Part shown: in pieces, positions 32,955 to 40,617 of the stretch
Numbering within the stretch: the first letter of the stretch is position 1
Layout: each line of letters opens with the position of its first letter
Source: Oceanobacillus salinisoli
Lineage (GTDB): Bacteria; Bacillota; Bacilli; Bacillales; Amphibacillaceae
Length of the DNA stretch: 64,000 nt
Reading direction: 5' to 3'
NCBI RefSeq assembly: GCF_009733865.1
Contig: NZ_WOFB01000019.1
Coordinates: 62,001-126,000 of the forward strand
Made by a program: the position numbers and the translations under genes
The notes under the pieces: model-generated
Database searches by the model: none
What the model was told of the DNA's origin: nothing
Seen by the model: the letters and a program-made list of their open reading frames with translations, nothing else

Positions 32955-35306
32955 TTAGCTTGGTTCCATCTCAAGCTCCTCCACTCTCTTTTCCGCATAT
33001 TTCGTATCTTTATGTGCATAATATGTTTCCGCCTTCTCTACAATAACAGCAACATTGTATTCTGGTATGCCTGCATATTTTTCGTAGATTCCTTTAGGGA
33101 TAAGCGCATTTCCTTCTGGCCAGTGAACTTCCACATTTCCTTGTCTGATTTCCACAAATTTTGCACGGCCTTGAAATGTGCCATGTTGATTAAAAGCAAC
33201 AACAGCATCACCTTCTTTTATCCCTAACTCTGTTGCATCTACTTCATTTAAAAGCAGGTCATAACGGTCTGCGTTATTAAATGGATCTGTTTCATTATAA
33301 ATCATCGAATTAAATTGTTTCCCGCGTCGTGAGGTCACATAGAAATGTCCTTCTGACTTACGAAGTTCTGGTAGCTCAACGGTAATGAGATTTCCCTTTC
33401 CATCTGGTGTTGGGCATATTCCATCCTCGCATAGCCATGCACCACCCCATTGGAAAACATCTCCCCTATCTTTCAAATGTTGAATCCCTTCATAATTTGG
33501 TGCTGCATTCGCTATTTCTTCCCGAATCTCAGAGGTATCTTTAAAATCGATCAGATGCGATTTTTCCGGTTTCACCCTTTTTGCAAGATCAACGTAAATC
33601 TCCCATTCTGCCCTTGCTTCCTCCATACGTGGTCCTTTAATTTCAGGAGAAAAGTATACCATCCTCTCTGTAGAAGTAGATGTCCCTCCACCTGGCTGCT
33701 CATAGCGGGTCATTGCCGGTAATACAATAACTGCTTCCTTTGCATCAACGAGTGTCGACGTATTAAAAATAATGTCCTGATGAACCCGGATATCGACATT
33801 TTCCAAACATTGCTTTACGAATTCCGGGTTTGGCATCGTTTCTAGAAAATTACCGCCAGATAAATAATAGAGATTCAGCTTTCGTTCATGATCATCTGGA
33901 AGCAGCGCATTCTCTAAAGAGACACCAACAATGTCCCCTTGCCATTTTGGAATATCAAATCCCCATATAGATTCTACTCGACTTCTATTCGCATCATCCA
34001 TACCCCCACCTGGAAGTACAAATGGATCTGCACCCATTTCCCCTGAACCTTGAACCCCAGAGTGTCCACGGATTGGCATTAACCCACAATGCTCTCTACC
34101 TAAGAATCCTCTAAGCAAAGCAAGATTCGCTACCTGTGATATGTTATCTGTTCCGAATCGGTGTTGTGTTAGTCCCATCGACCAAACAAAAACGGCCGAT
34201 TGTGATTTAGTGAGAAGCTCAGCTAATTCCATCATTCTGACTTTAGATATGCCAGACGATTTCTCTAGCTGTTCCCATTCATATGCCATAACTTTTTCTC
34301 GCAGCTCCTCCAGTCCATTCACATGCTTGGAAACAAATTCATGATCGATGGCAGACCCATAATTGCTTTCTTCCATATCAAACCAATGCTTCATAATGCC
34401 GTGCATGAAAGCAATATCGCCACCAATATTTACTTGGTAAACATCATCCGCTATTTTCGTTCCAAATAAAGCAGACTCAGGGATGGATGGAACCCAGTAA
34501 TTATCCATGGATGGCTCATGGTATGGATTAATAACAATAATTTTTGTACCTTTACGCTTGGCTGCATACATATATTTCGTTGATACTGGTTGATTATTTG
34601 CAGCAACAGAACCCCAAAAAAGCAGAACATCCGTACCGATCCAATCTTTATAATTACACGTAGATGCACCAACACCAATAGAACGGTTTAATGCTGTTTT
34701 CGATGGGGAATGGCAAATACGGGATGCGTTATCAACATTGTTCGTTCCTAGAAATCTTGAAACCTTTCCTAATGTATAATATACTTCATTCGTAATTCCC
34801 CTTGAGGTAGTATAGAATGCATAATTCTTTGGATTAAGCGTTTTCATCTTGCTTGAAATTTGATCTACTGCATCATCCCAGCTGATACGACTAAATTTCG
34901 TTTCTCCCTGTCTGCGGATAAGTGGATACGGAATTCTGCCTAGTTTACGCAATTCTGTACTACTCATTTTACGCAAATCTTTCATATCAGCATGCAAGAA
35001 TTTCTCATCCATCGCGGGCATCGTATTTAATCTTAGGACATTTAAGCGAGTTGTACATACATGTGGGCCTGTTAATGTTTGATCTTGAAGTCCTGATACT
35101 CCAAGTGCACAACCATCACATACCCCTTGTGTGAGGATTCTCGTTGCATATGGCAGATTATCTTTATTTTCCCAAACTACTTTCATGGTGTCGCGAATAT
35201 GATGTGGCTTTACTTTCCCAAGACCGAATGGAACTTTACTTACCCAAAGTGATGGGTCTGGTTTCTTTGACAACTTAACTGGACCAGTATGCTTTGTTTT
35301 CCCCAC
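32955..35306 (-). CDS. FdhF/YdeP-type molybdopterin oxidoreductase, probable formate dehydrogenase
   Basis: I start at GTG 35306 (VGKTKHTGPVKLSKKPDPSL), which has GGAGGG 6 bases upstream and matches the family's usual N-terminus; the ATG at 35336 would add ten residues. The product is 783 residues. Cysteines at 'CDGCALG' and 'HVC' could hold an iron-sulfur centre in place of the classical four-Cys N-terminus. The molybdenum-site Cys is likely the one in 'DNASRICHSPSKTAL'. Other marks are 'GHSGVQGSGEMGADPF' and the C-terminal MoCo-binding domain 'YVTSRRGKQFNSMIYNETDPFNNADRYDLLLN'. No electron-transfer subunit is encoded nearby. Adjacent fdhD and formaldehyde dehydrogenase suggest formate as substrate; the YdeP family's substrate is otherwise uncertain. 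Confidence 0.85.
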   Translation of the reverse strand: MGKTKHTGPVKLSKKPDPSLWVSKVPFGLGKVKPHHIRDTMKVVWENKDNLPYATRILTQGVCDGCALGVSGLQDQTLTGPHVCTTRLNVLRLNTMPAMDEKFLHADMKDLRKMSSTELRKLGRIPYPLIRRQGETKFSRISWDDAVDQISSKMKTLNPKNYAFYTTSRGITNEVYYTLGKVSRFLGTNNVDNASRICHSPSKTALNRSIGVGASTCNYKDWIGTDVLLFWGSVAANNQPVSTKYMYAAKRKGTKIIVINPYHEPSMDNYWVPSIPESALFGTKIADDVYQVNIGGDIAFMHGIMKHWFDMEESNYGSAIDHEFVSKHVNGLEELREKVMAYEWEQLEKSSGISKVRMMELAELLTKSQSAVFVWSMGLTQHRFGTDNISQVANLALLRGFLGREHCGLMPIRGHSGVQGSGEMGADPFVLPGGGMDDANRSRVESIWGFDIPKWQGDIVGVSLENALLPDDHERKLNLYYLSGGNFLETMPNPEFVKQCLENVDIRVHQDIIFNTSTLVDAKEAVIVLPAMTRYEQPGGGTSTSTERMVYFSPEIKGPRMEEARAEWEIYVDLAKRVKPEKSHLIDFKDTSEIREEIANAAPNYEGIQHLKDRGDVFQWGGAWLCEDGICPTPDGKGNLITVELPELRKSEGHFYVTSRRGKQFNSMIYNETDPFNNADRYDLLLNEVDATELGIKEGDAVVAFNQHGTFQGRAKFVEIRQGNVEVHWPEGNALIPKGIYEKYAGIPEYNVAVIVEKAETYYAHKDTKYAEKRVEELEMEPS

Positions 35307-35478
35307 GTAAATCCCTCCATTATTCATAAAAAACATATCTAAAAAAACTATTATTTTTTACTAACTAGTTCTAAGACTTTTATCAGAAAAAGTAGGGAGT
35401 TATTTATAATAACTTATTAGACTCTCGACTTATTTACTAATAATCAGCGAACGCTGGACTCCCCATTTATGAAGGCCT

Positions 35479-36762
35479 CTATTTAAACTCTTTAGCCACA
35501 TGACGTATTGTCTGGCTTGGAACAGACTGTATATTGCTTAATCTCTTGATATCAACTCTGATCCAAAGTGATACGATAAAGGCTACAACAAATAATATCC
35601 CGAAAATTAACAATGTTAAATTATAACTGTTCGTTGAGTCGTAAATGAATGACAATAAAATTGGACCTGCTACTCCTGCAAGTGCCCATGCTGTTAGAAT
35701 ATAACCGTGGATTGCCCCAAGTTGTTTCGTCCCAAATAAATCGCCAATATAAGCTGGGATCGATGCAAACCCACCACCATAACAAGTTAAAATTGCAAAT
35801 ATTAGAATTTGGAAAATGATACCATTCGTTGCAAATGGTAACATAAAAAATGCAATGATTTGAATAACGAAAAATACAGTATATACGTTTGGACGACCGA
35901 TATAATCTGATAGAGATGCCCAGCCAAGCCTTCCACCACCATTAAAGAGACCCATAATTCCAACCATTGCTGCAGCTGCAATAGGTGTCATACCTGCAAT
36001 TTCTTGAGCCATCGGTGATGCTACAGAAATAATTGCAATACCACAGGTTACATTTAGAAATAGCATGATCCATAACATCCAAAAGCGCCGTGTTTTTATC
36101 GCTTCATTAGCAGTAAGCTGTGATAAATCCTGCTTTATTTTACGTGAACCATTTTGCTGACTTTCTATAAAGCCCTTTGGTGCCCATCCTTCAGGTGGTG
36201 GGGACAAATAATAGGCAGAAATTGCCATAACTGCAAAATAGGCGATTCCAAGTGTGAAAAATGTATTCGTAATGCCGGTTGCTTCAATTAATGTGGCAGC
36301 AGCTGGCCCACTAATGAGTGCAGCGAAGCCAAACCCCATAATTGCTAAACCTGTAGCAAGCCCACGTCTATCTGGAAACCATTTAACAAGTGTCGAAACT
36401 GGCGCAATATACCCTATACCTAAGCCGAATCCTCCGATTACCCCGTAGAATAAATACAATAACAATAATGATTCCATTGCTGTCGCTAAACCAGAACCAG
36501 CAACACCAATACTAAAGAAAATTGCCGACAGTAGCGCCGACTTCCTTGGCCCATTCTTTTCTACAAATCTTCCCATGAATGCTGCCGAAAACCCCAACAT
36601 AAAAATAGCAATACTAAAAGCCAGGGATACCTCTGTTACTTCCCATCCATATTGGTTGACCATCGGGTTTGTAAAAACACTCCAGGCATATGCAGAGCCA
36701 ATCGAAATATGGACACCAACGGCAGATGCAGCAATTAACCAGCGATTCTTCACCTTTTCCAA
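35479..36762 (-). CDS. OFA-family MFS transporter (oxalate/formate-type)
   Basis: A 427-residue 12-helix protein. 'GVHISIGSAYAWSVFTNPMV' at the N-terminus, 'GFGLGIGYIAPVSTLVKWFPDRRGLATGLAIMGFGFAALISGP' in the middle and 'NGGGRLGWASLSDYIGRPNVY' after helix 6-8 are typical of the oxalate:formate antiporter group. With formaldehyde dehydrogenase and formate dehydrogenase adjacent, formate export or exchange is the likely task. OFA proteins also carry lactate and other small acids. It is separated from the molybdoenzyme gene by 172 bases, so it may have its own promoter. Confidence 0.88.
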   Translation of the reverse strand: MEKVKNRWLIAASAVGVHISIGSAYAWSVFTNPMVNQYGWEVTEVSLAFSIAIFMLGFSAAFMGRFVEKNGPRKSALLSAIFFSIGVAGSGLATAMESLLLLYLFYGVIGGFGLGIGYIAPVSTLVKWFPDRRGLATGLAIMGFGFAALISGPAAATLIEATGITNTFFTLGIAYFAVMAISAYYLSPPPEGWAPKGFIESQQNGSRKIKQDLSQLTANEAIKTRRFWMLWIMLFLNVTCGIAIISVASPMAQEIAGMTPIAAAAMVGIMGLFNGGGRLGWASLSDYIGRPNVYTVFFVIQIIAFFMLPFATNGIIFQILIFAILTCYGGGFASIPAYIGDLFGTKQLGAIHGYILTAWALAGVAGPILLSFIYDSTNSYNLTLLIFGILFVVAFIVSLWIRVDIKRLSNIQSVPSQTIRHVAKEFK

Positions 36763-37093
36763 ATAACCATCCTCCTAAAATAATGTATTAAGATTATGTT
36801 AATTAAATCGTTGATACATAAATTAAGTATGATTTGAATGTGCCTACTAGATATATATGGATGTAAATTAAAGACGTCAATAAAATGCCAGGTTCTCTCC
36901 TAATATGTAAATATAAATAGAGTATTCCAATCACTAATTTAATATATTCAACGTTATAATAACATACATATCAATGTATTTGAATAATTATTATTTATTT
37001 AATTATTTTAATATTATAGTCATACGATATACAGAATAATGTGCTTTCACAAAGACATCTTTAATAGAACAATAATTTAAGGAAGAAGATCAC
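36763..37093. other. Promoter-side intergenic region
   Basis: Very AT-rich DNA upstream of the OFA gene, with repeated ATTTAAT/ATTATTT tracts. No gene and no clear motif seen. Confidence 0.4.
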
Positions 37094-37290
37094 TTAGAAC
37101 AAGCAAGGAGCTTTGGCTGTTAACTGAAGCAACTTTGTCTAAAGTGGAGCTATACGAACGGACTAAAATACAACCAATAGCAGAAGTATCTTATTCGGTA
37201 GTAGTAAACCTCTTTTAAGACGGAAAGGTTATCGGAGCAGTTGATGTAGGTGGAAGGTTCGTTATACATGACTATCAAGTAGACTTACCA
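37094..37290 (+). pseudogene. Decayed fdhA-glcG remnant
   Basis: LEQARSFGC at 37094-37120 equals the 'LQQARSFGC' segment of the formaldehyde dehydrogenase at 30194. After a junction, 'LTEATLSKVELY', 'DGKVIGAVDVGG' and 'IHDYQV' match 'LAEATVPNAELY', 'DGKVVGAVGVSG' and 'DHDIQV' of the GlcG protein at 31455. The order is the same as in the live pair, but most of both genes is deleted and a stop interrupts the second part. It is debris of a second fdhA-glcG copy, or of a duplication. Confidence 0.75.
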
Positions 37291-37311
37291 TTTAAAAAAT
37301 GCAATACTTGC

Positions 37312-37354
37312 AGCCACAATAAGCAAGAAATCTTTCTTCTTACTTAATTGTGGC
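37312..37354. terminator. Hairpin between the remnant and rpsN
   Basis: AGCCACAATAAG pairs with CTTAATTGTGGCT. A T-containing tail exists on the plus strand only (TTTCCCCTTT), so termination of rpsN on the minus strand is uncertain. Confidence 0.4.
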
Positions 37355-37368
37355 TTTCCCCTTTCCTT

Positions 37369-37638
37369 CTACCAACTAGATTTCTTTACACCAGGGACCT
37401 GCCCCTTATGCGCATATTCCCGAAAAGCAATTCGTGACATACCAAACTTACGCATGTAACTTCTAGGACGGCCTGTAAGTGCACATCGGTTCTTCAACCT
37501 CGTTGGGGAAGAATCACGAGGCAGTTTACGAAGCGCCTCATAATCACCTTTTTCTTTCAGTTCTCTTCTGATGGCAGCATACTTTTCTACCATTTTTTGC
37601 TGTTTCAACGCTTTTGCTACTTTTGATTTCTTTGCCAC
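37369..37638 (-). CDS. rpsN: Ribosomal protein S14, zinc-independent form
   Basis: An 89-residue protein starting at GTG 37638, with TAAGGAGGATATG upstream. It has the S14 core '[39 protein letters not shown]' but lacks the CxxC...CxxC zinc ribbon of the short, zinc-binding S14. In B. subtilis the equivalent paralogue (RpsNB/YhzA) replaces the zinc form during zinc starvation under Zur control. Here it follows the COG0523 GTPase gene by 48 bases, behind one Zur box, so the same role is expected. Confidence 0.95.
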   Translation of the reverse strand: MAKKSKVAKALKQQKMVEKYAAIRRELKEKGDYEALRKLPRDSSPTRLKNRCALTGRPRSYMRKFGMSRIAFREYAHKGQVPGVKKSSW

Positions 37639-37686
37639 TTTACATATCCTCCTTACTAGTAATTAGCTATGACATCACTGTCTTTA

Positions 37687-38886
37687 TTAGATTGTTTGGA
37701 CATTCCAATTGAATGGGTCTGGGAGCATCCTCCAATTCGAATCCATCTCTTCCTCTGTTAATAAACATTCATCCAATTCTTGTGTAATTGCTTCTTTATC
37801 CAAATCCATACCAATAAATACAAGCTGTGTTTTGCGGTCTCCAAACTTTGGATCCCATGATTTCCTTACTTCTGAATTTTCTTGTAAAAGCGCTTCTCGT
37901 TTTCGCTCGGAAAGGGCGGCCACCCAATAAGAAACTGGCTCAATGTTGGCAGATAACCCAGCTTGTGAGAGCAATAAAGCATAATCATTTCGAGTTGCAC
38001 ACCAAATAATTCCTTTAGACCGAACAATATTTTCAGGCATTGATTCGATAAATCTTAGTAGCCGAACGGAATGAAACGGAAGCTTGCGTTCATATACAAA
38101 CGAAGCAATCCCATATTCCTCTGTCTCTGGTGTATGCTGTTCTGGACCATTGGTTAACTCTTTCAACCAGCCTGCTGAAGCACTTGCTTTCCTAAAATCA
38201 AAGGAATTGGTATGTAAGATTTCTTTTGGATCAATATTTCCATATGATGTTTTTATGAATTTAGCGTTCGGCTGTAATTTTCTCAACACCTTTTCTAATT
38301 TCATCAAATCTTCTTCTTTTATCAGATCACATTTATTTAGAATAAGTACATCACAAAATTCAATCTGATCGATTAATAAATCCGCGATTTCCCTTTCATC
38401 ATCCTCGGAAACAGCTTCCTTCCTATCCAGTAAGCTTTCACCAGAAGCAAAGTCATACCAAAAACGACTTGCATCCACTACCGTTACCATCGTATCCAGT
38501 CTACAGTGCTTATTAAGGTCAATATCTAATTGATCATCTAAATAAGAGAATGTCTGTGCAACAGGAATTGGTTCACTAATACCAGTCGATTCAATAAGAA
38601 TATAATCAAACCTACCGTCCTTCGTTAATTTCTCTACTTCAATCAGTAAATCTTCCCGCAATGTATAACAGATGCATCCATTAGACATTTCTACCAGTTG
38701 TTCATCCACTCTTGATAAAGTCCCCTCATTCTTGACTAGACCCACGTCAATATTAATCTCACTCATGTCGTTTACAATAACAGCAACTTTCATTCCTTGT
38801 TTATTGTGTAGAATATGATTGAGCAGCGTTGTTTTCCCAGCTCCTAAATAGCCACTTAGAACATTAACCGGTACCTTTTTTGTCAT
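37687..38886 (-). CDS. COG0523 zinc-responsive GTPase (YciC/ZagA type)
   Basis: A 399-residue G3E GTPase. Walker A is 'GYLGAGKTTLLNHIL', the metal motif is 'NGCICYTLREDLL' (CxCC variant CIC), 'ESTGISEP' is Walker B/switch, and 'LNKCDLI' is NKxD. The C-terminal CobW domain includes 'LPFHSVRLLRFIESMPENIVRSKGIIWCATRN'. Such proteins supply zinc to client enzymes when zinc is scarce (ZagA in B. subtilis). A Zur box sits 25 bases before the start, and zinc-independent S14 follows in the operon; these strongly support a zinc role rather than cobalamin or nitrile hydratase. Confidence 0.93.
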   Translation of the reverse strand: MTKKVPVNVLSGYLGAGKTTLLNHILHNKQGMKVAVIVNDMSEINIDVGLVKNEGTLSRVDEQLVEMSNGCICYTLREDLLIEVEKLTKDGRFDYILIESTGISEPIPVAQTFSYLDDQLDIDLNKHCRLDTMVTVVDASRFWYDFASGESLLDRKEAVSEDDEREIADLLIDQIEFCDVLILNKCDLIKEEDLMKLEKVLRKLQPNAKFIKTSYGNIDPKEILHTNSFDFRKASASAGWLKELTNGPEQHTPETEEYGIASFVYERKLPFHSVRLLRFIESMPENIVRSKGIIWCATRNDYALLLSQAGLSANIEPVSYWVAALSERKREALLQENSEVRKSWDPKFGDRKTQLVFIGMDLDKEAITQELDECLLTEEEMDSNWRMLPDPFNWNVQTI

Positions 38887-38910
38887 ACAAACTCTCCTCC
38901 TAATCCCTGT

Positions 38911-38931
38911 AAATAGTAACCATTACGATTT
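38911..38931 (-). promoter_or_regulatory. Zur box 1
   Basis: On the minus strand AAATCGTAATGGTTACTATT, which differs at two positions from the B. subtilis Zur consensus (AAATCGTAAT-n-ATTACGATTT). It is 25 bases upstream of the GTPase start. Confidence 0.82.
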
Positions 38932-39099
38932 AATCTTTAAAAAAATTTCCTTCTTTACCAAAGGCTTAATCAAATCCCTATATTCCGTTATTCTTCTAAG
39001 AATAGGATCGTCAGCATGATCATAATCAGCTAATCCATCAATGGTTACAATAATTTCAGACTTTACTTCCTCTAATTCAACAATTGATTCTGTTGAAAA
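38923..39099 (-). pseudogene. Broken reading frame between two Zur boxes
   Basis: An open frame of 58 codons without a start ('FSTESIVELEEVKSEIIVTI' ... 'YRDLIKPLVKKEIFLKIKS'), preceded in frame by a TGA, with its own stop inside Zur box 1. Its protein-like composition and the strong Zur box 100 bases upstream suggest the tail of a lost zinc-regulated gene. I do not recognise the family. Confidence 0.4.
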
Positions 39100-39199
39100 T
39101 CAATCCATTTCGGGTGAATTTGAAACCTAACAACCCGCTGGAAATAAACTTAAATCTAATACTGTTCCTCATAAATACTTCATGTTAACAATTCTTTTT

Positions 39200-39220
39200 T
39201 AATCGTAACCATTACGATTT
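39200..39220 (-). promoter_or_regulatory. Zur box 2
   Basis: AATCGTAACCATTACGATT is a nearly perfect Zur operator. Downstream on the minus strand there is only the broken reading frame, then Zur box 1. Confidence 0.8.
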
Positions 39221-39402
39221 ATATCGTACATCTATCTTTTGAAAGTGTCAAGAATAATATTTTAGGTGAATACTTTTTTCCTAAACTCAAATTCAGTAAT
39301 AGAGTTAAAAGCTTTTAACACGCGGGGCCATATGGATAATGAATGATACCGATAGAACAACAGCATTTGATTTATGTATACGAAATTACTTATCACGACT
39401 TT

Positions 39403-39549
39403 TCAATTCAGATGACTATGACTGGGCGCACCGACTGTTTTACGTTTAACAAGTGGATTTTCAGCCCGCTCTGCATGTATTCGCTCATTCACCTTTTGAC
39501 GATTTTCTAAAAAGTTATGATTAAATCGTGTAATTTTAACTGAACGCAT
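39403..39549 (-). CDS. Small basic protein, 48 residues, unknown
   Basis: Starts at ATG 39549 with AAAGGTGGTGG 5-12 bases upstream and ends at TGA 39403. The product begins MRSVKITRFNHNFLENRQ, continues KVNERIHAERAENPLVKRK and ends TVGAPSHSHLN: basic, with a histidine-containing tail and no membrane segment. The good ribosome site and composition favour a real gene. The position near two Zur boxes is suggestive only. No family was recognised. Confidence 0.45.
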   Translation of the reverse strand: MRSVKITRFNHNFLENRQKVNERIHAERAENPLVKRKTVGAPSHSHLN

Positions 39550-39797
39550 AGACCCACCACCTTTATTTTTTATTATACATTATAGTCAAAAGAATGGTGA
39601 CGAAACACAAAAAAGAAATACCTAGAACACTACCGCAAAAGTGAAAACTAATACGAAAATGCCCTTTTAGATATAATTAAAAACAAATGTGATTTTCTTG
39701 TTTTTTAGGATAATGACGGAAGATGAACTGCTCCAAACAATATCTCTAACGATGTGTGCTAAAAGTACGGAATATCGGGGTTTTGTTAAATTCTGTC

Positions 39798-39860
39798 TGT
39801 AACATCTTTAACGAAGTATTACCGTTTTTTATTGGATTGCGTTAGCAAAATGTAAGCATT
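39798..39860. repeat. TATCTTTAACG repeat family, full copy A
   Basis: TGTAACATCTTTAACGAAG through GGATTGCGTTAGCAAAATG. It matches the copy at 49702-49762 over about 61 bases with roughly eight differences. It is outside genes. Confidence 0.75.
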
Positions 39861-39964
39861 TATTTTACGATATCCGAAAATAGCTGTTATCTATTTTGAT
39901 TTAAATATCTCCTTCCTCTACTTCTTTTTGTTAAATTTTATTTCAAAATAATGTTTGCATTTTA

Positions 39965-40529
39965 AGAGACATCAACTCTCATCGATATTTTCTCCTGCAT
40001 GAGTCTCTTTTCTTTTTGTGTCATAAACATTCTCCCCCTTCTCTAATGTTCCCAGTACATTCATTACTTCCTCCATTGATGAGGTATCTGACGTTTTCTG
40101 TTTCATTGAGAGGGTATGTACACCAAGGCGAGACTCTCCATAATTGGTTTGGTCCTTCCCTAACATCTTAAGCTGTCAGGCACTATGACCGCTGCTGACT
40201 TCTGGTGTTCAATGCACCCGCCTCGGGTACGCTTACCTTGTGAGCACAGTATGCCGACAGATTCTCCCCGGGTAAGAGTAGAGACTTTCCTTCCATGTCT
40301 CCGCCTCATTTACTCTGTGGCACCTTCGGCAGTAAGGTTTTCGACTTGTTATGCAGACTCTTCCAATGCCACCTATCCTTGTATGAGGTTCATATTCCTC
40401 GGAGCAGATTGCCGCCGACTTTCTTCAGCTATGTAAGTCGCCTTTCATAGCCTTGTCTTAAGCTACAGCTACTACTGCCTTTCCTGATTGGGACTTTCAC
40501 CCTATAGTTTTCCCTCATGCCGGGTACAC
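39965..40529 (-). mobile_element. Truncated group II intron, probably class IIC
   Basis: On the minus strand the element begins GTGTACCCGGCATGAGGG, then GGGTGAAAGTCCC, as at the 5' end of bacterial group II introns. About 350 bases of structured RNA (domain I-like) follow. A 64-residue frame (40166-39972, beginning MLGKDQTNYGESRLGVHTLS and ending in a short 'SSMEEVMN' segment) then resembles the leader of an intron reverse transcriptase. It stops near 39965, so nearly all of the reverse transcriptase and the 3' domains are gone. The 5' end lies immediately after an intrinsic terminator hairpin, the characteristic insertion site of class IIC introns. Confidence 0.6.
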
Positions 40530-40531
40530 AT

Positions 40532-40563
40532 TAAAAAAACGGCTGAGTAACGTCAGCCGTTTT
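40532..40563 (-). terminator. Terminator of the sensor/ligase operon; intron insertion site
   Basis: On the minus strand AAAACGGCTGA and TCAGCCGTTTTTTT form the stem and T-run. The intron remnant starts two bases after the T-run. Confidence 0.88.
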
Positions 40564-40617
40564 CTTCTATTATCAATAACCCTAGGTAAATCCCCTTTTG
40601 CAAAAGTATCTACACGA

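Noticed and set aside
32955-35306. A selenocysteine-containing formate dehydrogenase
   Set aside because: No in-frame TGA is present; the active-site position is most likely the Cys in ASRICHSP.
39972-40166. A 64-residue minus-strand frame as an independent gene
   Set aside because: It lies inside the group II intron remnant in the position of a reverse transcriptase leader and ends where the element is cut; it is better treated as part of the mobile element.
40185-40436. A plus-strand frame of 83 codons
   Set aside because: It is antisense to the structured part of the intron remnant.
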